Shown piece by piece: positions 1-7,431 of a stretch of DNA of 27,312 bases. Both the position numbers and the translations under genes were made by a program. Source of the stretch: an uncultured Collinsella sp. (GTDB lineage Bacteria; Actinomycetota; Coriobacteriia; Coriobacteriales; Coriobacteriaceae); assembly GCA_900545875.1 (NCBI GenBank), contig URAQ01000001.1, forward strand, positions 1-27,312. The letters are read 5' to 3'. The notes beneath the pieces are model-generated. The model was not told the origin of the DNA and made no database searches. It saw nothing but the letters and a program-made list of their open reading frames with translations. Each line of letters begins with the position of its first letter. Within the stretch, counting starts at the first letter, position 1.

Positions 1-813
1 TGCGAGTACACCTTTGACGACGCGCCGTACAAAAAGCGCGTGTACTGGGGCTTTGGCAAGGCGGAGCCTGCCGACGAGCTGGTCGAGGGTCCCAATATCA
101 AGCCGTGGCCCGCGATGGAGCCTCTCGGCGACGATATCCTGCTCAAGGTGTGCTCCAAGATCATGGACCCGGTCACCACGACCGACGAGCTCATTCCCTC
201 GGGCGAGACGAGCTCCTTCCGCTCCAACCCGCTGGGTCTGGCCGAGTTTACGCTCAGCCGCCGCGACCCGGCCTACGTGGGCCGCTCCAAGGAGGTCGAC
301 GCCGTGGAGAAGCGCCGCGTTGCCGGCGAGGCCGCGGGCGACCTGGCGGCGCTCGATGCCGAGCTCGCTGGTGTGTTTGAGGCGCTGGCCGGCGCGGGTG
401 TCGCTGCCGATGCCAAGGCGACCGAGTACGGCTCCATGCTCTATGCCAAGAAGCCCGGTGACGGTTCCGCCCGCGAGCAGGCCGCGAGCTGCCAGCGCGT
501 AATTGGCGGCCTGGCCAACATCGTCCACGAGTACGCCACCAAGCGCTATCGCTCCAACGTGATGAACTGGGGCATGGTGCCCTTCCAGATGGAGGCCGAG
601 CCCAACTTTGAGGTGGGCGACTACGTCTTTGTGCCGGGTATCCGTGCTGCGCTCGATGGCGACCTGAAGGACATCGCCGCCTACGTGGTGCGCGCCGACG
701 GTGCAGTTGAGCAGATTGAGCTCTACATTGCCGATATGACGGCTGAGGAGCGTGCCATCGTCAAGGCCGGCTGCCTGATCAACTACAACAAGTTCAAGGC
801 CGCTGCCGAGTAA
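1..813 (+). CDS. Aconitase-family hydratase, C-terminal part (5' end outside window)
   Basis: The frame is open from base 1, so the gene begins to the left; the first visible codons encode [17 protein letters not shown]. About 270 residues remain. They carry a stretch reading [20 protein letters not shown] followed by [16 protein letters not shown], which I recognise as the C-terminal swivel domain of aconitase/isopropylmalate-dehydratase-like hydratases, where the SGETSS loop helps bind the substrate carboxylate. Family members dehydrate and rehydrate hydroxy-acids using a [4Fe-4S] cluster held by the N-terminal domains, which are not visible here. The exact substrate (citrate, homocitrate or other) cannot be told from this end. 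The gene stops with TAA at 811-813 and is followed by a 245-base gap, so it is probably the last gene of its transcript. Family assignment is from remembered motifs. Confidence 0.72.
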   Translation, partial: CEYTFDDAPYKKRVYWGFGKAEPADELVEGPNIKPWPAMEPLGDDILLKVCSKIMDPVTTTDELIPSGETSSFRSNPLGLAEFTLSRRDPAYVGRSKEVDAVEKRRVAGEAAGDLAALDAELAGVFEALAGAGVAADAKATEYGSMLYAKKPGDGSAREQAASCQRVIGGLANIVHEYATKRYRSNVMNWGMVPFQMEAEPNFEVGDYVFVPGIRAALDGDLKDIAAYVVRADGAVEQIELYIADMTAEERAIVKAGCLINYNKFKAAAE

Positions 814-836
814 CGTTGCTGTACGCCCCGGACACA

Positions 837-884
837 CCTTTCCCTCGTGCTCACGCGCTTCGCGAGGGTCGCGTTCGGGAAAGG
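837..884 (+). terminator. Possible hairpin terminator after the hydratase gene
   Basis: CCTTTCCC at 837-844 is complementary to GGGAAAGG at 877-884, with further GC-rich pairing inside (CTCG and CGCG arms). It lies 24 bases after the stop. There is no U-run directly after the stem, so an intrinsic terminator is only a guess. Confidence 0.3.
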
Positions 885-996
885 GTAAGCCCCGGGCTAC
901 GTTTGGGCGTTCTCGTTGGGTCTTGAGGGACGCTAAAATCGAGGTTGCAACTCTCCTCTATGGGGGAGTGCGCCTTTGTTCATATGCTATCTAGAA

Positions 997-1025
997 TTGA
1001 CAGTATGAAGTTGGCGCTTTAAAGT
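997..1025 (+). promoter_or_regulatory. Predicted sigma-70 promoter for the first small membrane protein
   Basis: A perfect -35 box TTGACA (997-1002) is followed after 17 bases by TAAAGT (1020-1025). The gene starts 33 bases downstream. The box and spacing are seen directly; activity is inferred. Confidence 0.5.
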
Positions 1026-1058
1026 GAGCTCAAGACACTCTCGTTTGTGGAGTTGAAG

Positions 1059-1748
1059 ATGAAGCGTTGCACTTCTGTTTTGTTGCTGTTGGTGGCTTGC
1101 GTCGTCGCTGCTGCGGGCGTGGTCCTTTTTGGCTCGCTTATCTTCTATGGGCCGAGTGGGGTTGAGCAGACGGTCGAGATGGCGTCCCTTGTTGCATCGA
1201 TGCCCGGGCAAATGATTTCGGACGTTACAAAGCCCGATGAGATAACGCTCGATATCGAGGAAACGCCGGGCATTCTAAGCATAAGCAACTACCCCATGAT
1301 TGAACTTGGCTCGTCTCGCTATACCAAGGACGAGAAGTTGTCCCGACAGGCGCTGGGCTTGCTAAACGGGCGTTCGTTCAAACGCTGGGACGGTTGGGAT
1401 GCCTATGAGCGCCGACGTGGTTTTGTGAACGGTGGCTACTATACAACGCTGAAGTTGTATTCATCTGATGGCAAACTGATGCGCACCGTTAACTACAATC
1501 CGGAATACGCAAAAGCCGGAGGTGGGGACGGCGTCTATATCCAAGATGGCGGCGTGACCTACATTCTTGAAGGCGACCAGCAGCAGGTGATCGATTTTTT
1601 GGATCGTTGCGTGATGGACGCGTACGACCAGACCTGCCTGCCCGACCCGCAGACTGCACGCGATGGTGGATCTGCCCGTACATGGCTGTTCGAGGATGAG
1701 ATGCCCTGGAACGCCGAATCGGGAAGCACGGGTTCGGCGAAGGAGTAG
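1059..1748 (+). CDS. Small membrane-anchored or secreted protein of unknown function, paralog A
   Basis: I do not recognise this 229-aa family. ATG 1059 is chosen because GGAG lies 6 bases upstream; a GTG at 1047 has no such site. The N-terminus (MKRC then about 25 hydrophobic residues rich in L, V and A) is a signal anchor or signal peptide. The rest is a soluble, probably exported domain with motifs ISNYPMIELG, RYT, SFKRW and VYIQDGGVTYILEG. The same motifs recur in the gene at 3016-3702 (ISNYPLIQLG, RYT, TFKRW, IYILDGDVAYVMEG), so the two are paralogs. The last 39 codons, from QTCLPDPQ to the stop, are identical in both genes at nucleotide level and belong to a 384-bp repeat. A sigma-70-like promoter precedes the gene and a hairpin with a T-run follows it, so it is probably transcribed alone. 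Confidence 0.75.
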   Translation: MKRCTSVLLLLVACVVAAAGVVLFGSLIFYGPSGVEQTVEMASLVASMPGQMISDVTKPDEITLDIEETPGILSISNYPMIELGSSRYTKDEKLSRQALGLLNGRSFKRWDGWDAYERRRGFVNGGYYTTLKLYSSDGKLMRTVNYNPEYAKAGGGDGVYIQDGGVTYILEGDQQQVIDFLDRCVMDAYDQTCLPDPQTARDGGSARTWLFEDEMPWNAESGSTGSAKE

Positions 1749-2012
1749 AGACCGCGACCACCACAAAGGTGCCTGTCCTCTTTGTGGTGGTTTTCTGTCT
1801 GTCTCGATCTGTAACATCTTGGCCGCTAAAAGTGGGTTTGGTGTTACAGATTTAGATTATCGGTTCAGGCATTTTCCGTTTGTCTCGATCTGTAACAGGT
1901 GGACCCTTATTTGCCGAGTAGTTGTTACAGATTTAGATAAATGGGAGCTGCTGAACATTTCATCTCGATCTGTAACATCTGGGGTCAAAAACGGCCGCTA
2001 GATGTTACAGAT
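1629..2012. repeat. 384-bp perfect direct repeat, copy A
   Basis: Bases 1629-2012 are identical to 3583-3966 (offset 1954) by direct reading. The unit starts in the codons for QTCLPDPQ of paralog A, covers its last 39 codons and stop, the hairpin terminator, and almost all of a three-hairpin array. Upstream of it the two genes are clearly diverged, so the boundary is abrupt. This suggests recent gene conversion or unequal exchange rather than simple duplication of the gene. Confidence 0.93.
1757..1794 (+). terminator. Hairpin terminator built from the CCACAAAGG/CCTTTGTGG repeat
   Basis: ACCACCACAAAG (1757-1768) pairs with CTTTGTGGTGGT (1780-1791), a 12-bp stem, and the T-run continues to 1794. 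It lies 8 bases after the stop of paralog A. The same hairpin core occurs three more times in the window, so it is a dispersed repeat that can also serve as a terminator. Confidence 0.65.
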
Positions 2013-2017
2013 CGAGA
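1802..2017. repeat. Array of three 55-nt hairpins with an 80-bp period, copy A
   Basis: The 15-mer TCTCGATCTGTAACA begins at 1802, 1883 and 1963. Its inverted partner (TGTTACAGATTTAGA twice, TGTTACAGATCGAGA once) begins at 1842, 1923 and 2003. The six arms therefore alternate in orientation every 40-41 bases. Each pair forms a 55-nt stem-loop; the third has an 18-bp perfect stem (1963-1980 with 2000-2017). Loops and linkers are 25-26 nt and differ, although loops 1 and 5 of the alternating series share GGCCGCTA. This array fills most of the 379-base gap between the genes at 1059-1748 and 2128-2796; I see no gene in it. Confidence 0.88.
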
Positions 2018-2041
2018 CAGATGAGCGCCGGAGTCGAAAAT

Positions 2042-2072
2042 CACCACAAAGGTGCCTGTCCCCTTTGTGGTG
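2042..2072. repeat. Dispersed CCACAAAGG hairpin, copy 2
   Basis: CACCACAAAGG (2042-2052) pairs with CCTTTGTGGTG (2062-2072) around a loop TGCCTGTCC. The preceding bases GTCGAAAA are shared with the copy at 2911. It lies between the hairpin array and the 3' end of the minus-strand gene and has no T-run. Confidence 0.8.
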
Positions 2073-2127
2073 GTGGGGGCGGGCTCGATGTTATTGTGAT
2101 CGCTGGGCAGCATTTTAATGAATGTCT

Positions 2128-2796
2128 CTACAGGATTTCATCTGGGCTGGCGGGCTTGGTTGTTTTGGGGATGCCGAGTTTGGATGACGCGAAATCGTCA
2201 ACATTGTCCTTAATTCCGTCTTTGGTGTAGACAGTGACCGTATAGGTGCTGTGCCCGAATTCGCTCTTGTCGCGTGTCGCCCAGGCCTGCCAGTAGGCAG
2301 CCCCGCTTCGCCCTTGGATTTTTCCGATACGGCGGAGTTCTGTTCGCTTTATTTTCCGGTCGCTATAGATGGTTCGACCGGCCTCCTCGGTGAGTCCGCA
2401 CTGCCCAAGCAGCTTGTCGAGGACTTGGTTCATATGGCGCTCGTCGGTGTTTGGAGCATAGTCGTAAGCGAGGGTGATGGAGTCAAGAGGCTGGTCGTCG
2501 ATCAGATAATTCATCGCCTGAGGGTCAAGGCAGAAATAAGGAGAGCATCCGTCGACCTGGCCGAGCAACGGTAACTTGGACTGCCAAAGTCCGGTGGGAA
2601 TTCTATCTTCGTAGAAAACACCGCGGCAGATAAAGGAGAGCGAGGTGGCACGCGAGCCAGCGTCGACCATTCCGCATAAATCGAAGGGCGAGGCGATACC
2701 AAGGGAAAAGGGCGTGACGACGATAAAGAAGAACATCGCGATGGGTATGGCGAGAATGGCGATGACGTTGCGACCGGTGGAATGAGACGGCTTCAT
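2128..2796 (-). CDS. Small membrane-anchored protein of unknown function
   Basis: The product has 222 aa. I chose the ATG whose first base is at 2796 (MKPSHSTGRN) because GAGGAG lies 5 bases upstream; an ATG 18 bases further out has no visible site. Residues about 11-35 are strongly hydrophobic (VIAILAIPIAMFFFIVVTPF), giving a signal anchor with a short basic N-terminus and an external domain. Cysteines in CGMVDAG, FICRG, GCSPYFC and GQCG suggest disulfides if exported. Size and layout resemble the paralog pair on either side, but I could not align the sequence to them convincingly. It is inserted in opposite orientation between the two paralogs, so the three genes form an alternating cluster. 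Its function is unknown. Confidence 0.7.
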   Translation of the reverse strand: MKPSHSTGRNVIAILAIPIAMFFFIVVTPFSLGIASPFDLCGMVDAGSRATSLSFICRGVFYEDRIPTGLWQSKLPLLGQVDGCSPYFCLDPQAMNYLIDDQPLDSITLAYDYAPNTDERHMNQVLDKLLGQCGLTEEAGRTIYSDRKIKRTELRRIGKIQGRSGAAYWQAWATRDKSEFGHSTYTVTVYTKDGIKDNVDDFASSKLGIPKTTKPASPDEIL

Positions 2797-2910
2797 ATGC
2801 GCTCCTCGAGACAAAGATCTGTTGAGGATAGGCAGAAATGGATATGTTCAGAGAACAATTCAAGTTTAATCTCATGGCGCGAGATGGTCGACCGTTAGCG
2901 TCGAAAACCG

Positions 2911-2937
2911 CCACAAAGGTGCCTGTCCCCTTTGTGG
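2911..2937. repeat. Dispersed CCACAAAGG hairpin, copy 3
   Basis: CCACAAAGG (2911-2919) pairs with CCTTTGTGG (2929-2937), with the same loop as the copy at 2042 and the same preceding GTCGAAAA. It lies about 80 bases upstream of paralog B and could affect its leader. Confidence 0.8.
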
Positions 2938-3015
2938 TGGTGAGGAGCGCGCGGCTTCTTTTGGTAATAGTGTTAGCTGGCGGTATCATTGGTGCAGGTG
3001 GCGAAGGTTTGCATT

Positions 3016-3702
3016 GTGGGGTGTTTTGCCGTGAGCCGTTTTGCCCGTATTGGATTGATTGTCTTGGCGCTTGCGATCGCTGTGGTTGGCGCGGGCGCTG
3101 TCGGTATGGCATTTCTACCTGCTGCGGTGACGGAGCCGGTGGTCAAGCCTGTGACTCAATCTGTCGAACTTCTGACCGGCGACGACAAGCCTGAGACCAT
3201 TACCATTGATTTTGATGAGCAACCGGCTGCGCTGGGCATTAGTAATTATCCACTTATTCAGCTTGGGGCTATGCGCTATACCACGGATTCTAGTCTGATC
3301 GACAGGGCGTCCGAGCTGCTCAAGGGCAAAACCTTTAAGCGCTGGTATGGATATGCATCCTATCGGGCAAAAGCGAACGACATGGTTGGCGGATGCCGCT
3401 CGTCCATCGAGTTGGACACCGCGAATGGCACTAAGTTATGTGATGTTTCGTACGATCCTGGCTACGAGGGCAATGAGGGGCCGGGTATCTACATCTTGGA
3501 CGGCGATGTCGCCTATGTCATGGAGGGCAACCAGACCGAGCTCAACGATTTTATGGGTCAGTGTATCCAAGATGCCTATGAACAGACCTGCCTGCCCGAC
3601 CCGCAGACTGCACGCGATGGTGGATCTGCCCGTACATGGCTGTTCGAGGATGAGATGCCCTGGAACGCCGAATCGGGAAGCACGGGTTCGGCGAAGGAGT
3701 AG
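3016..3702 (+). CDS. Small membrane-anchored or secreted protein of unknown function, paralog B
   Basis: The start is uncertain: TTG 2989 and GTG 2992, 2998, 3016 and 3031 are all in frame. I prefer GTG 3016 because GAAGG lies 8 bases upstream, giving 228 aa. The N-terminus has one hydrophobic segment (RIGLIVLALAIAVVGAGAVG) acting as signal anchor. The external domain shares ISNYP, RYT, the KRW motif and an I-x-DG-V-Y-EG strand with paralog A (1059-1748), yet the two differ over most of their length until the last 39 codons, which are identical. The 3' part is therefore a transplanted or homogenised module. It ends beside a copy of the same terminator and hairpin array. Function is unknown; paired extracellular lipid- or wall-facing proteins are possible but unsupported. 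Confidence 0.68.
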   Translation: MGCFAVSRFARIGLIVLALAIAVVGAGAVGMAFLPAAVTEPVVKPVTQSVELLTGDDKPETITIDFDEQPAALGISNYPLIQLGAMRYTTDSSLIDRASELLKGKTFKRWYGYASYRAKANDMVGGCRSSIELDTANGTKLCDVSYDPGYEGNEGPGIYILDGDVAYVMEGNQTELNDFMGQCIQDAYEQTCLPDPQTARDGGSARTWLFEDEMPWNAESGSTGSAKE

Positions 3703-3966
3703 AGACCGCGACCACCACAAAGGTGCCTGTCCTCTTTGTGGTGGTTTTCTGTCTGTCTCGATCTGTAACATCTTGGCCGCTAAAAGTGGGTTTGGTGTTA
3801 CAGATTTAGATTATCGGTTCAGGCATTTTCCGTTTGTCTCGATCTGTAACAGGTGGACCCTTATTTGCCGAGTAGTTGTTACAGATTTAGATAAATGGGA
3901 GCTGCTGAACATTTCATCTCGATCTGTAACATCTGGGGTCAAAAACGGCCGCTAGATGTTACAGAT
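3583..3966. repeat. 384-bp perfect direct repeat, copy B
   Basis: This is identical to 1629-2012. Identity ends inside the last hairpin arm, where copy A reads ATCGAGA and copy B reads ATTGAGA, so the right border is within a repeat element. Confidence 0.93.
3711..3748 (+). terminator. Hairpin terminator, copy of the one at 1757
   Basis: It is part of the 384-bp repeat: a 12-bp stem with ACCACCACAAAG and CTTTGTGGTGGT arms, followed by a T-run, 8 bases after the stop of paralog B. Confidence 0.65.
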
Positions 3967-3971
3967 TGAGA
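3756..3971. repeat. Array of three 55-nt hairpins with an 80-bp period, copy B
   Basis: Arms begin at 3756, 3796, 3837, 3877, 3917 and 3957, the same alternating 40-bp pattern as copy A. The last arm reads TGTTACAGATTGAGA, one base from perfect pairing. The array occupies the first half of the 447-base gap before clpB; the second half holds the probable clpB regulatory region. Confidence 0.88.
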
Positions 3972-4035
3972 TAGTAAGGGGACGAGGCCGCAGCTGGTGA
4001 GCGCGCCTGCCCCCTATCCATCAATCACTCAGAAA

Positions 4036-4071
4036 ATCTTATATATAGAGACTTAGATTTGTGTATAAGAT
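4036..4071 (+). promoter_or_regulatory. Candidate operator/promoter region of clpB
   Basis: ATCTTATA (4036-4043) is inverted at TATAAGAT (4064-4071), separated by 20 bases in an AT-rich stretch of an otherwise GC-rich region. TATAAG at 4064-4069 could be a -10 box, but I find no good -35. The known heat-shock operators CIRCE, HAIR and the CtsR repeat are not recognisable here, so control of this clpB may differ. Inference only. Confidence 0.4.
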
Positions 4072-4110
4072 CGCACAAAGCTGGCAACAATACTTCTCGA
4101 ACAACGTGAA

Positions 4111-4133
4111 GCCGCCCCGTAGGGCGGCCGCCC
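4111..4133 (+). other. GC-rich hairpin in the clpB leader
   Basis: GCCGCCC (4111-4117) pairs with GGGCGGC (4122-4128) around loop CGTA. The overlapping GGGCGGCCGCCC (4122-4133) is itself a perfect palindrome, so two pairings compete a few bases before the ribosome binding site. It may stabilise the mRNA or modulate translation; not shown. Confidence 0.4.
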
Positions 4134-4149
4134 CAAGAGAGGTGATTCC

Positions 4150-6777
4150 ATGAGAATCGATAAGCTAGCTATGACGTCGCGCGAGGCGCTGCAGACCGCC
4201 ATGAGCACGGCTGCCGATGCGCAGGCCGGCGCGGTGGAGCCGATTCACCTGCTGTCTGCCCTGCTCGGTGCCGGCGAGCGCAATATCTCCGTGATTATCG
4301 AGCGCATCGGTGCCGACCCGGCTCAGCTCGCACGCTCCACACAGGACGCCATCGACCGCGCGCCCAAGGTTTCGGGCGAGGGCCAGCAGATGGGCCTGTC
4401 CAACGAGCTTGTCCGCGTCATCGAGAAGGCCGAGAAGAAGGCCACCAAGATGGGCGACAGCTTTGTAGTGACTGAGCATCTGCTGATGGCGCTTGCCGAG
4501 GACAAGGGCGAGGCGGGCCGCGTGTTGCGCGACGCCGGCGTCACCAAGGAGCGCATCGAGCAGGTCTACGAAGAGCTGCGTGGCGATGACCGCGTGACGT
4601 CTGCCGAGGACAAGACCCAGTTTGAGGCGCTGGAGCAGTACGGCCGCAATATCTGTGACCTGGCCCGCGCCGGCAAGCTCGATCCGGTCATCGGTCGTAC
4701 CGACGAGATTCGCCGTACCATCCAGGTCCTGTCCCGCCGCACCAAGAACAACCCCGTGCTCATCGGCGAGCCGGGCGTCGGCAAGACGGCTATCGTCGAG
4801 GGCATCGCCCAGCGTATCGTGGCCGGCGACGTGCCGAGCACCCTGCGCGACCGCGACCTCATCGAGCTCGACATGAGCGCGCTGGTCGCCGGCGCCAAGT
4901 ACCGCGGCGAGTTCGAGGACCGCTTGAAGGCTGTGCTCAAAGAAGTGCAAAAATCCGAAGGCAAGGTCATCCTGTTCATCGATGAGCTTCACACCATCGT
5001 GGGCGCGGGTGCCACCGAGGGCTCCATGGACGCCGGCAACATCCTCAAGCCGGCGCTCGCCCGTGGCGACCTGCATGCAATCGGCGCGACCACGCTCGAC
5101 GAGTATCGCAAGTACATCGAGAAGGACGCGGCGCTCGCCCGTCGTTTCCAGACCGTTGTGGTGAGCGAGCCTACCGTCGAGGACACCATCTCGATTCTGC
5201 GTGGCCTCAAGGAGAAGTACGAGATCTTCCACGGCGTGCACATCACCGATAGCGCGCTCGTGGCAGCTGCCGACCTCTCCGATCGCTACATCGCCGACCG
5301 CTTCCTGCCCGACAAGGCCATCGACCTGGTCGACGAGGCCGCAAGCCGCCTGCGCATGGAGCTCGACAGCATGCCGGTCGAGATCGACGCCACCACGCGT
5401 CAGCTCACCCAGCTGCAGATCGAGGAGCAGGCGCTCATGAAGGAGACCGACGACGCCTCCAAAGAGCGTCTGGAGGCCCTGCGCCAAGAGATTGCCGAGG
5501 TCCAAGAAAAGCTCAACGTGCAAAAGGCCGGCTGGCTCAACCAGAAGAACGCCATCGATCACGTGCAGGAGCTCAAGGGCCAGCTCGACGAGGCCAGAAG
5601 CGAAGAGGAGCGCGCGACGCGCAACGGCGACCTGGGCCGTGCGTCCGAGCTGCGCTACTCCGTGATTCCTGGTTTGCAGCAGCAGATTCAGGATTCCGAG
5701 GCTGCGCTCGAGGCGCAAAAGCAGCAGGACGGCGAGGGCCTCAACGAGCAGGTGACCTCCGATGAGATCGCCGAGGTCGTGAGTGCCTGGACCGGCGTGC
5801 CCGTGTCCAAGATGATGCAGGGCGAGCTCGACAAGCTGAAGGGCCTGGAGGGTGAGCTGCATAAGCGCGTCATCGGCCAGGACGAGGCCGTCTCCGCCGT
5901 CGCCGCGGCTGTGCGCCGCAGCCGTGCGGGCCTCTCCGATCCGGACAAGCCCATCGGCAGCTTCTTCTTCCTGGGCCCCACCGGCGTGGGCAAGACCGAG
6001 CTCGCCAAGGCACTTGCCGAGTGCCTGTTCGACGACGAGCGCGCGCTCGTGCGTATCGACATGTCCGAGTACATGGAGAAGTTCAGCGTCCAGCGTCTGA
6101 TCGGTGCGCCCCCGGGATACGTGGGTTACGACGAGGGCGGCCAGCTCACTGAGGCCGTTCGCCGTCGTCCGTATTCCGTGATCTTGCTCGACGAGATGGA
6201 GAAGGCTCATCCTGATGTCTTCAACGTGCTGTTGCAGGTGCTCGACGACGGCCGTCTGACCGATGGCCAGGGTCGTCAGGTGTCCTTCAAGAACACGATC
6301 ATCATCATGACGTCTAACGTGGGCTCCAAGGCTATCGCCGAGCTTTCCGGCAAGGACGAGGAGGAGATGCGCCATCAGGTCGACGCGGCCATGGCTCAGA
6401 CCTTCCGCCCCGAGTTCCTCAACCGTATCGACGATATCGTGGTGTTCCATCCGCTCGGTATGGCGCAGATCGAGAAGATCGTCGACATCCAGCTCGCCGA
6501 CGTCCGCGCGCGTCTGGCCAAGGAGCGCATGACGCTTGCCATCACCCCGGCGGCCAAGCAGATGCTCGCCGTGGGCGGCCTGGACCCGGTCTTTGGCGCC
6601 CGTCCGCTCAAGCGTCTGGTTCAGCGCGAGGTCGTGGATGCCATCGCCGCCGCTATCATCGACGGCACGGTGCGCGAGGGCGATCAGGTGACGGTCGATG
6701 TCGACAAGGACGGTGGCTTTACCGTCGTGTGCGACAACACGCCGGCGGCCACCTACGAGGTCCCCGACGCAGAGTAA
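4150..6777 (+). CDS. clpB: ATP-dependent disaggregase ClpB
   Basis: ClpB is a cytoplasmic hexameric AAA+ machine that, with the DnaK system, pulls polypeptides out of aggregates after heat stress. The product has 875 aa, close to the usual 850-880. Domain order is complete: N-terminal Clp repeat domain (about 1-150), first AAA+ module with Walker A GEPGVGKT (206-213) and Walker B LFIDELHT (near 277), the long coiled-coil M domain (about 400-530, rich in E, K, Q and L), and second AAA+ module with Walker A GPTGVGKT (609-616) and Walker [12 protein letters not shown] (near 678). The M domain separates ClpB from ClpA/ClpC, and no ClpP-binding IGF/L loop is obvious. Start ATG 4150 follows AGAGGTG. 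It is apparently a single-gene transcript, with its own leader and a strong terminator. Confidence 0.97.
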   Translation: MRIDKLAMTSREALQTAMSTAADAQAGAVEPIHLLSALLGAGERNISVIIERIGADPAQLARSTQDAIDRAPKVSGEGQQMGLSNELVRVIEKAEKKATKMGDSFVVTEHLLMALAEDKGEAGRVLRDAGVTKERIEQVYEELRGDDRVTSAEDKTQFEALEQYGRNICDLARAGKLDPVIGRTDEIRRTIQVLSRRTKNNPVLIGEPGVGKTAIVEGIAQRIVAGDVPSTLRDRDLIELDMSALVAGAKYRGEFEDRLKAVLKEVQKSEGKVILFIDELHTIVGAGATEGSMDAGNILKPALARGDLHAIGATTLDEYRKYIEKDAALARRFQTVVVSEPTVEDTISILRGLKEKYEIFHGVHITDSALVAAADLSDRYIADRFLPDKAIDLVDEAASRLRMELDSMPVEIDATTRQLTQLQIEEQALMKETDDASKERLEALRQEIAEVQEKLNVQKAGWLNQKNAIDHVQELKGQLDEARSEEERATRNGDLGRASELRYSVIPGLQQQIQDSEAALEAQKQQDGEGLNEQVTSDEIAEVVSAWTGVPVSKMMQGELDKLKGLEGELHKRVIGQDEAVSAVAAAVRRSRAGLSDPDKPIGSFFFLGPTGVGKTELAKALAECLFDDERALVRIDMSEYMEKFSVQRLIGAPPGYVGYDEGGQLTEAVRRRPYSVILLDEMEKAHPDVFNVLLQVLDDGRLTDGQGRQVSFKNTIIIMTSNVGSKAIAELSGKDEEEMRHQVDAAMAQTFRPEFLNRIDDIVVFHPLGMAQIEKIVDIQLADVRARLAKERMTLAITPAAKQMLAVGGLDPVFGARPLKRLVQREVVDAIAAAIIDGTVREGDQVTVDVDKDGGFTVVCDNTPAATYEVPDAE

Positions 6778-6819
6778 ATTATGGGACCGGCTTTAACCGC
6801 ACCTCATCGCAAAACGCCA

Positions 6820-6855
6820 AGGGCGGCGGATCCAATCGGGTCCGCCGCCCTTTTT
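6820..6855 (+). terminator. Strong intrinsic terminator of clpB
   Basis: AGGGCGGCGGA (6820-6830) and TCCGCCGCCCT (6841-6851) form an 11-bp GC-rich stem followed by TTTTT (6851-6855), 43 bases after the clpB stop. Confidence 0.9.
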
Positions 6856-6907
6856 CGTGCGACAATCGATGATGTTGAGCATGAGTACATGGCAAGGAGA
6901 TATGCAG

Positions 6908-7111
6908 ATGAAAGACGAGAACAAGACGCACGCACCGGTTGCTGAGGCAGCGCCCGCCGCGCCGGTCGCACCGAAGGCTTCTCCCAAGCCGGCGCCCAAG
7001 CCGCGCGACCCCTACATCCGTGCCGAGAACGAGGACGATGACGGTTACGACCCCTACAGCGACCGACGCCCCGAGCGTGAGCCGATGTTCGAAGCTGACC
7101 CGTGGCGCTAA
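6908..7111 (+). CDS. Small Ala/Pro-rich acidic protein of unknown function
   Basis: The product has 67 aa. ATG 6908 is preferred because AAGGAG (6894-6899) is 8 bases upstream; ATG 6902 is only 2 bases from it. The first half is low complexity (runs of A, P, K such as APKASPKPAPKP). The second half is acidic with Asp, Tyr and Arg (NEDDDGYDPYSDRRPER), ending DPWR. There is no membrane segment or cysteine. It is probably disordered and cytoplasmic. It sits between the clpB terminator and a 65-nt palindrome, so it needs its own promoter, which I cannot place. The good ribosome binding site is the main support for it being real. Confidence 0.6.
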   Translation: MKDENKTHAPVAEAAPAAPVAPKASPKPAPKPRDPYIRAENEDDDGYDPYSDRRPEREPMFEADPWR

Positions 7112-7136
7112 TTGCCACTCAAAAGGCCACCAATAA

Positions 7137-7201
7137 GTTGCGGTGAAATAGGGATTGTTTTGCGGTTTGACCAGCAAAAACAGTCCCTATTTCACCGCAA
7201 C
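7137..7201. repeat. 65-nt near-perfect palindrome
   Basis: GTTGCGGTGAAATAGGGA (7137-7154) is perfectly complementary to 7184-7201. Pairing continues inward through TGTTTTGC with GCAAAAACA (one bulged A) and GGT with ACC around a TTG loop. It lies 26 bases after the small acidic gene and may act as its terminator, though no T-run follows. The motif AAATAGGGAC recurs beside another hairpin at 20041-20064, suggesting a dispersed family. The rest of the 320-base gap (7202-7366) shows no gene. Confidence 0.85.
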
Positions 7202-7366
7202 TGCGTTAGGGATTTTTCTACAGGGGGAGGGTAGTCAAAAAGCCCCGTCCCAAATTGACTGCTCGGGGAGTCGCATTCGAGCTTGGTTGTCCTCTCAGCC
7301 ACTCGGCATCCTTCGAGCAGTAATAGTGAAAAAACTTGCTTAAGTGCTAATCAAGTCAGACATAAT

Positions 7367-7420
7367 CTTGCTCTCTAATTAATCAAGAATCGCTATAATT
7401 TTGATTAGCTAGAGAGCAAG
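7367..7420 (+). promoter_or_regulatory. Promoter inside a 20-bp inverted repeat, probable operator
   Basis: Left arm CTTGCTCTCTA..TAATCAA (7367-7386) and right arm TTGATTA..TAGAGAGCAAG (7401-7420) match at 18 of 20 positions. The 14-base spacer contains a perfect -10 box TATAAT (7394-7399). TTGCTC at 7368 could be a -35 with a long 20-base spacing. A dimeric repressor bound here would cover the promoter; no dedicated regulator gene is adjacent. Confidence 0.65.
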
Positions 7421-7431
7421 ATTGGAGAATC

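Noticed and set aside
1663..2001. Possible gene running through the repeat and hairpin array
   Set aside because: Out of frame with the paralog end, no ribosome binding site, and present in both copies only because the DNA is duplicated.
1802..2017. CRISPR array
   Set aside because: Repeats are only 15 bp, alternate in orientation and form hairpins; there are no cas genes in the window.
2838..3194. 118-codon frame ahead of paralog B
   Set aside because: It runs through a dispersed hairpin repeat and overlaps paralog B in another frame; no ribosome binding site.
4165..6450. 761-codon antisense frame inside clpB
   Set aside because: It lies wholly opposite a clear clpB with normal domain structure; long antisense frames are expected in GC-rich DNA.
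7155..7343. 62-codon frame starting in the 65-nt palindrome
   Set aside because: Its start lies inside the palindrome and there is no ribosome binding site.
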